From UBA5359 sp028699365 [NCBI: bacterium] (lineage in GTDB: Bacteria; UBP13; UBA5359), in contig JAQVUQ010000112.1 of the NCBI GenBank assembly GCA_028699365.1, positions 1 to 8,052 on the forward strand: a stretch of 8,052 nucleotides of DNA. Reading direction: 5' to 3'. Shown here piece by piece: positions 6,674-8,052 of this stretch (within the stretch, counting starts at the first letter, position 1; every line of letters starts with the position of its first letter). The translations under genes and the position numbers were made by a program. The notes under the pieces are model-generated. The model ran no database searches and had not been told where the DNA came from. It was given only the letters and a program-made list of their open reading frames with translations.

Positions 6674-8052
6674 TCATGAACTGCTCCTCGTAGAAGCGAC
6701 GATAAGGTCCTTCCTGATGCAGCAACTCATCATGTGTTCCCAGTTGGACAATGCGTCCGTCGTCCAGAACAGCGATTTTATCGGCGTTGAGGATGGTAGA
6801 GAGCCGGTGGGCGATAACGATGGAGGTGCGCCCTTTCATAACCTTATCCAGTGCCGTCTGAATCAGCGTCTCCGAGAGTGAATCCAGCGCCGAAGTGGCT
6901 TCGTCCAGTATGAGGACGCGAGGCTGCTTCAGGATGGCCCGGGCAATGGCAATGCGCTGCTTTTCACCCATGGATATCTTGATGCCCTCATCACCCAGGC
7001 AAGTATCGTATCCCTGCGGCAGTGTCTGGATAAAATCGTGTATTTCCGCCGAATTCGCCGCTTCTATTACTTCCTCCATGGAGGCCTCCAATCGGCCATA
7101 GGCGATGTTCTCCTTGATGGATATGTTGAACAACAGCGGTTCCTGCAGGACTATGCCTATCTGATCCCGCAGGGAATCCACCTGGACATCCCGTATGTCA
7201 TGCCCGTCGATCTCTATGCTGCCGCTGCGAATATCGTAGAAGCGAGGCAGGAGGTTGATGATGCTGCTTTTGCCTGATCCCGTATGCCCCACCAGGGCCG
7301 CCATCTGTCCCGGTTCTATCTCCAGGCAGATATCGTGCAGAACGGTCTGATCCGGTAAGTAGCCGAAGGTAACGTTCTTCAGGGAAACCGCCCCTTGGAT
7401 GGGGGGCAGGCGGTAGGCGTGCGGCTTTTCCGTGATGTCCGGTTTGGTATCCATAAGTTCAAATATCCGCTCCAGAGAGGTAACGGCCTGCTGCACGGCG
7501 TCATTGAGTTCGCTCAGTTGCAGCGCCGGGGTGTAGAGCATGCCGATCAGGGTATTGAAAGCCAGAAGATCGCCGATGGTTATCAGGCCGTGGCGGACCT
7601 CCAGCCCTCCCAGCCAGAGGACCAGGGCTGTTCCCAGGCCGCTGACGATGATAGCCATGGCCGAAAAGGTGCTGCCCAGCGCCCCCTGTTCCAGGCCAAG
7701 TCCGAATTTCTCTCTGATCTTGGTGGTGAAGTACTCCACCTCCTGGCGTTCCATGGAGAAGGCTTTGACTACCTGAACCCCTGAGATCTTCTCCTGGACA
7801 TCGCCCATGATCTCGTCCATCTTCTCCCGGTTGCGCAGGTTGCAGCCCTTGATGCGCTTTATGAAAATTTTGAAATTCAGAACGTAGAGCGGCAGCACGG
7901 CCAGTGTTACCAGGGCCAGCCGCCAATCATTGAAGAAGAGCAGCACGCTTACCACGGTGATGGTGATGATGCCGGTTACGGCTTGTACCGCCGGACCGGA
8001 TATCAGCATCTGAATGACATCGACATCATCTATGGTCTTGGAGATAATGGTT
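6618..8052 (-). CDS. ABC exporter half-transporter, catalytic-Glu subunit, 5' end beyond window
   Basis: About 478 residues are visible. The frame stays open to the right edge, where TIISKTIDDVDVIQ matches the conserved loop in the first half of the membrane domain, so roughly 110 N-terminal residues are missing. The ATPase has Walker A GHTGSGKSS (7289-7263), Q-loop QIGIVLQEP, Walker B VLILDE with the normal catalytic Glu (6902-6900), and a switch His in VIAHRLST. The signature is ISMGE (6977-6963) instead of LSGGQ, followed by a normal KQRIAIARAIL. A degenerate signature opposite a partner lacking the catalytic Glu is the known arrangement in heterodimeric exporters. It is the first gene of the pair; its stop lies inside the start region of the downstream ABC gene. 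The promoter is outside the window. After the ATPase there is a C-terminal tail of about 20 residues rich in Glu and Leu. Confidence 0.95.
   Translation of the reverse strand, partial: TIISKTIDDVDVIQMLISGPAVQAVTGIITITVVSVLLFFNDWRLALVTLAVLPLYVLNFKIFIKRIKGCNLRNREKMDEIMGDVQEKISGVQVVKAFSMERQEVEYFTTKIREKFGLGLEQGALGSTFSAMAIIVSGLGTALVLWLGGLEVRHGLITIGDLLAFNTLIGMLYTPALQLSELNDAVQQAVTSLERIFELMDTKPDITEKPHAYRLPPIQGAVSLKNVTFGYLPDQTVLHDICLEIEPGQMAALVGHTGSGKSSIINLLPRFYDIRSGSIEIDGHDIRDVQVDSLRDQIGIVLQEPLLFNISIKENIAYGRLEASMEEVIEAANSAEIHDFIQTLPQGYDTCLGDEGIKISMGEKQRIAIARAILKQPRVLILDEATSALDSLSETLIQTALDKVMKGRTSIVIAHRLSTILNADKIAVLDDGRIVQLGTHDELLHQEGPYRRFYEEQFMNEAIMSRPELREALLNIA

Overview
This is an 8 kb stretch of a bacterial chromosome with moderate GC and compact gene spacing. 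It uses plain Shine-Dalgarno (SD) sites (GAGG/GGAGG), sigma70-type promoters and a tRNA gene with an encoded CCA end. Isoleucine is often encoded by ATA: half of the Ile codons in the radical SAM gene. The content (radical SAM enzyme, small 4Fe-4S ferredoxin, corrinoid adenosyltransferase, Rieske-type flavoprotein) suggests an anaerobe or facultative anaerobe with active iron-sulfur and B12 metabolism. A Chloroflexota/Dehalococcoidia-like or Firmicutes-like origin is possible, but nothing in the sequence fixes the lineage.

Layout. Positions 1-638 (+) hold most of a divergent cis-prenyltransferase (UppS family), cut at the left edge. It converges on a FAD-dependent oxidoreductase with a C-terminal Rieske domain (680-2221, -). 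A 141 bp divergent intergenic region with a short palindrome separates that gene from a radical SAM protein with a SPASM-like C-terminus (2363-3772, +). A consensus promoter then drives a CAU-anticodon tRNA (3851-3925), probably tRNA-Ile2, which ends in a textbook intrinsic terminator. cobO (4017-4610, +) follows and converges, 6 bp apart, on a small single-cluster ferredoxin (4617-4817, -). The rest is a minus-strand pair of ABC exporter half-transporters (6618 to right edge, and 4892-6673), overlapping and presumably co-translated.

How the genes fit together. The two ABC genes carry complementary defects. The upstream subunit has a normal Walker B glutamate but a degenerate signature (ISMGE). 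The downstream subunit has a normal LSGGQ but Asp in place of the catalytic Glu. This is the pattern of an asymmetric heterodimeric exporter with one working and one degenerate ATP site. tRNA-Ile2 fits the heavy ATA use. CobO makes adenosylcobalamin. The ferredoxin could supply electrons to the radical SAM enzyme or other Fe-S enzymes, but that link is only inferred. I see no CRISPR array, insertion sequence, phage gene or obvious defence island, and most of the window looks like ordinary housekeeping and accessory metabolism.
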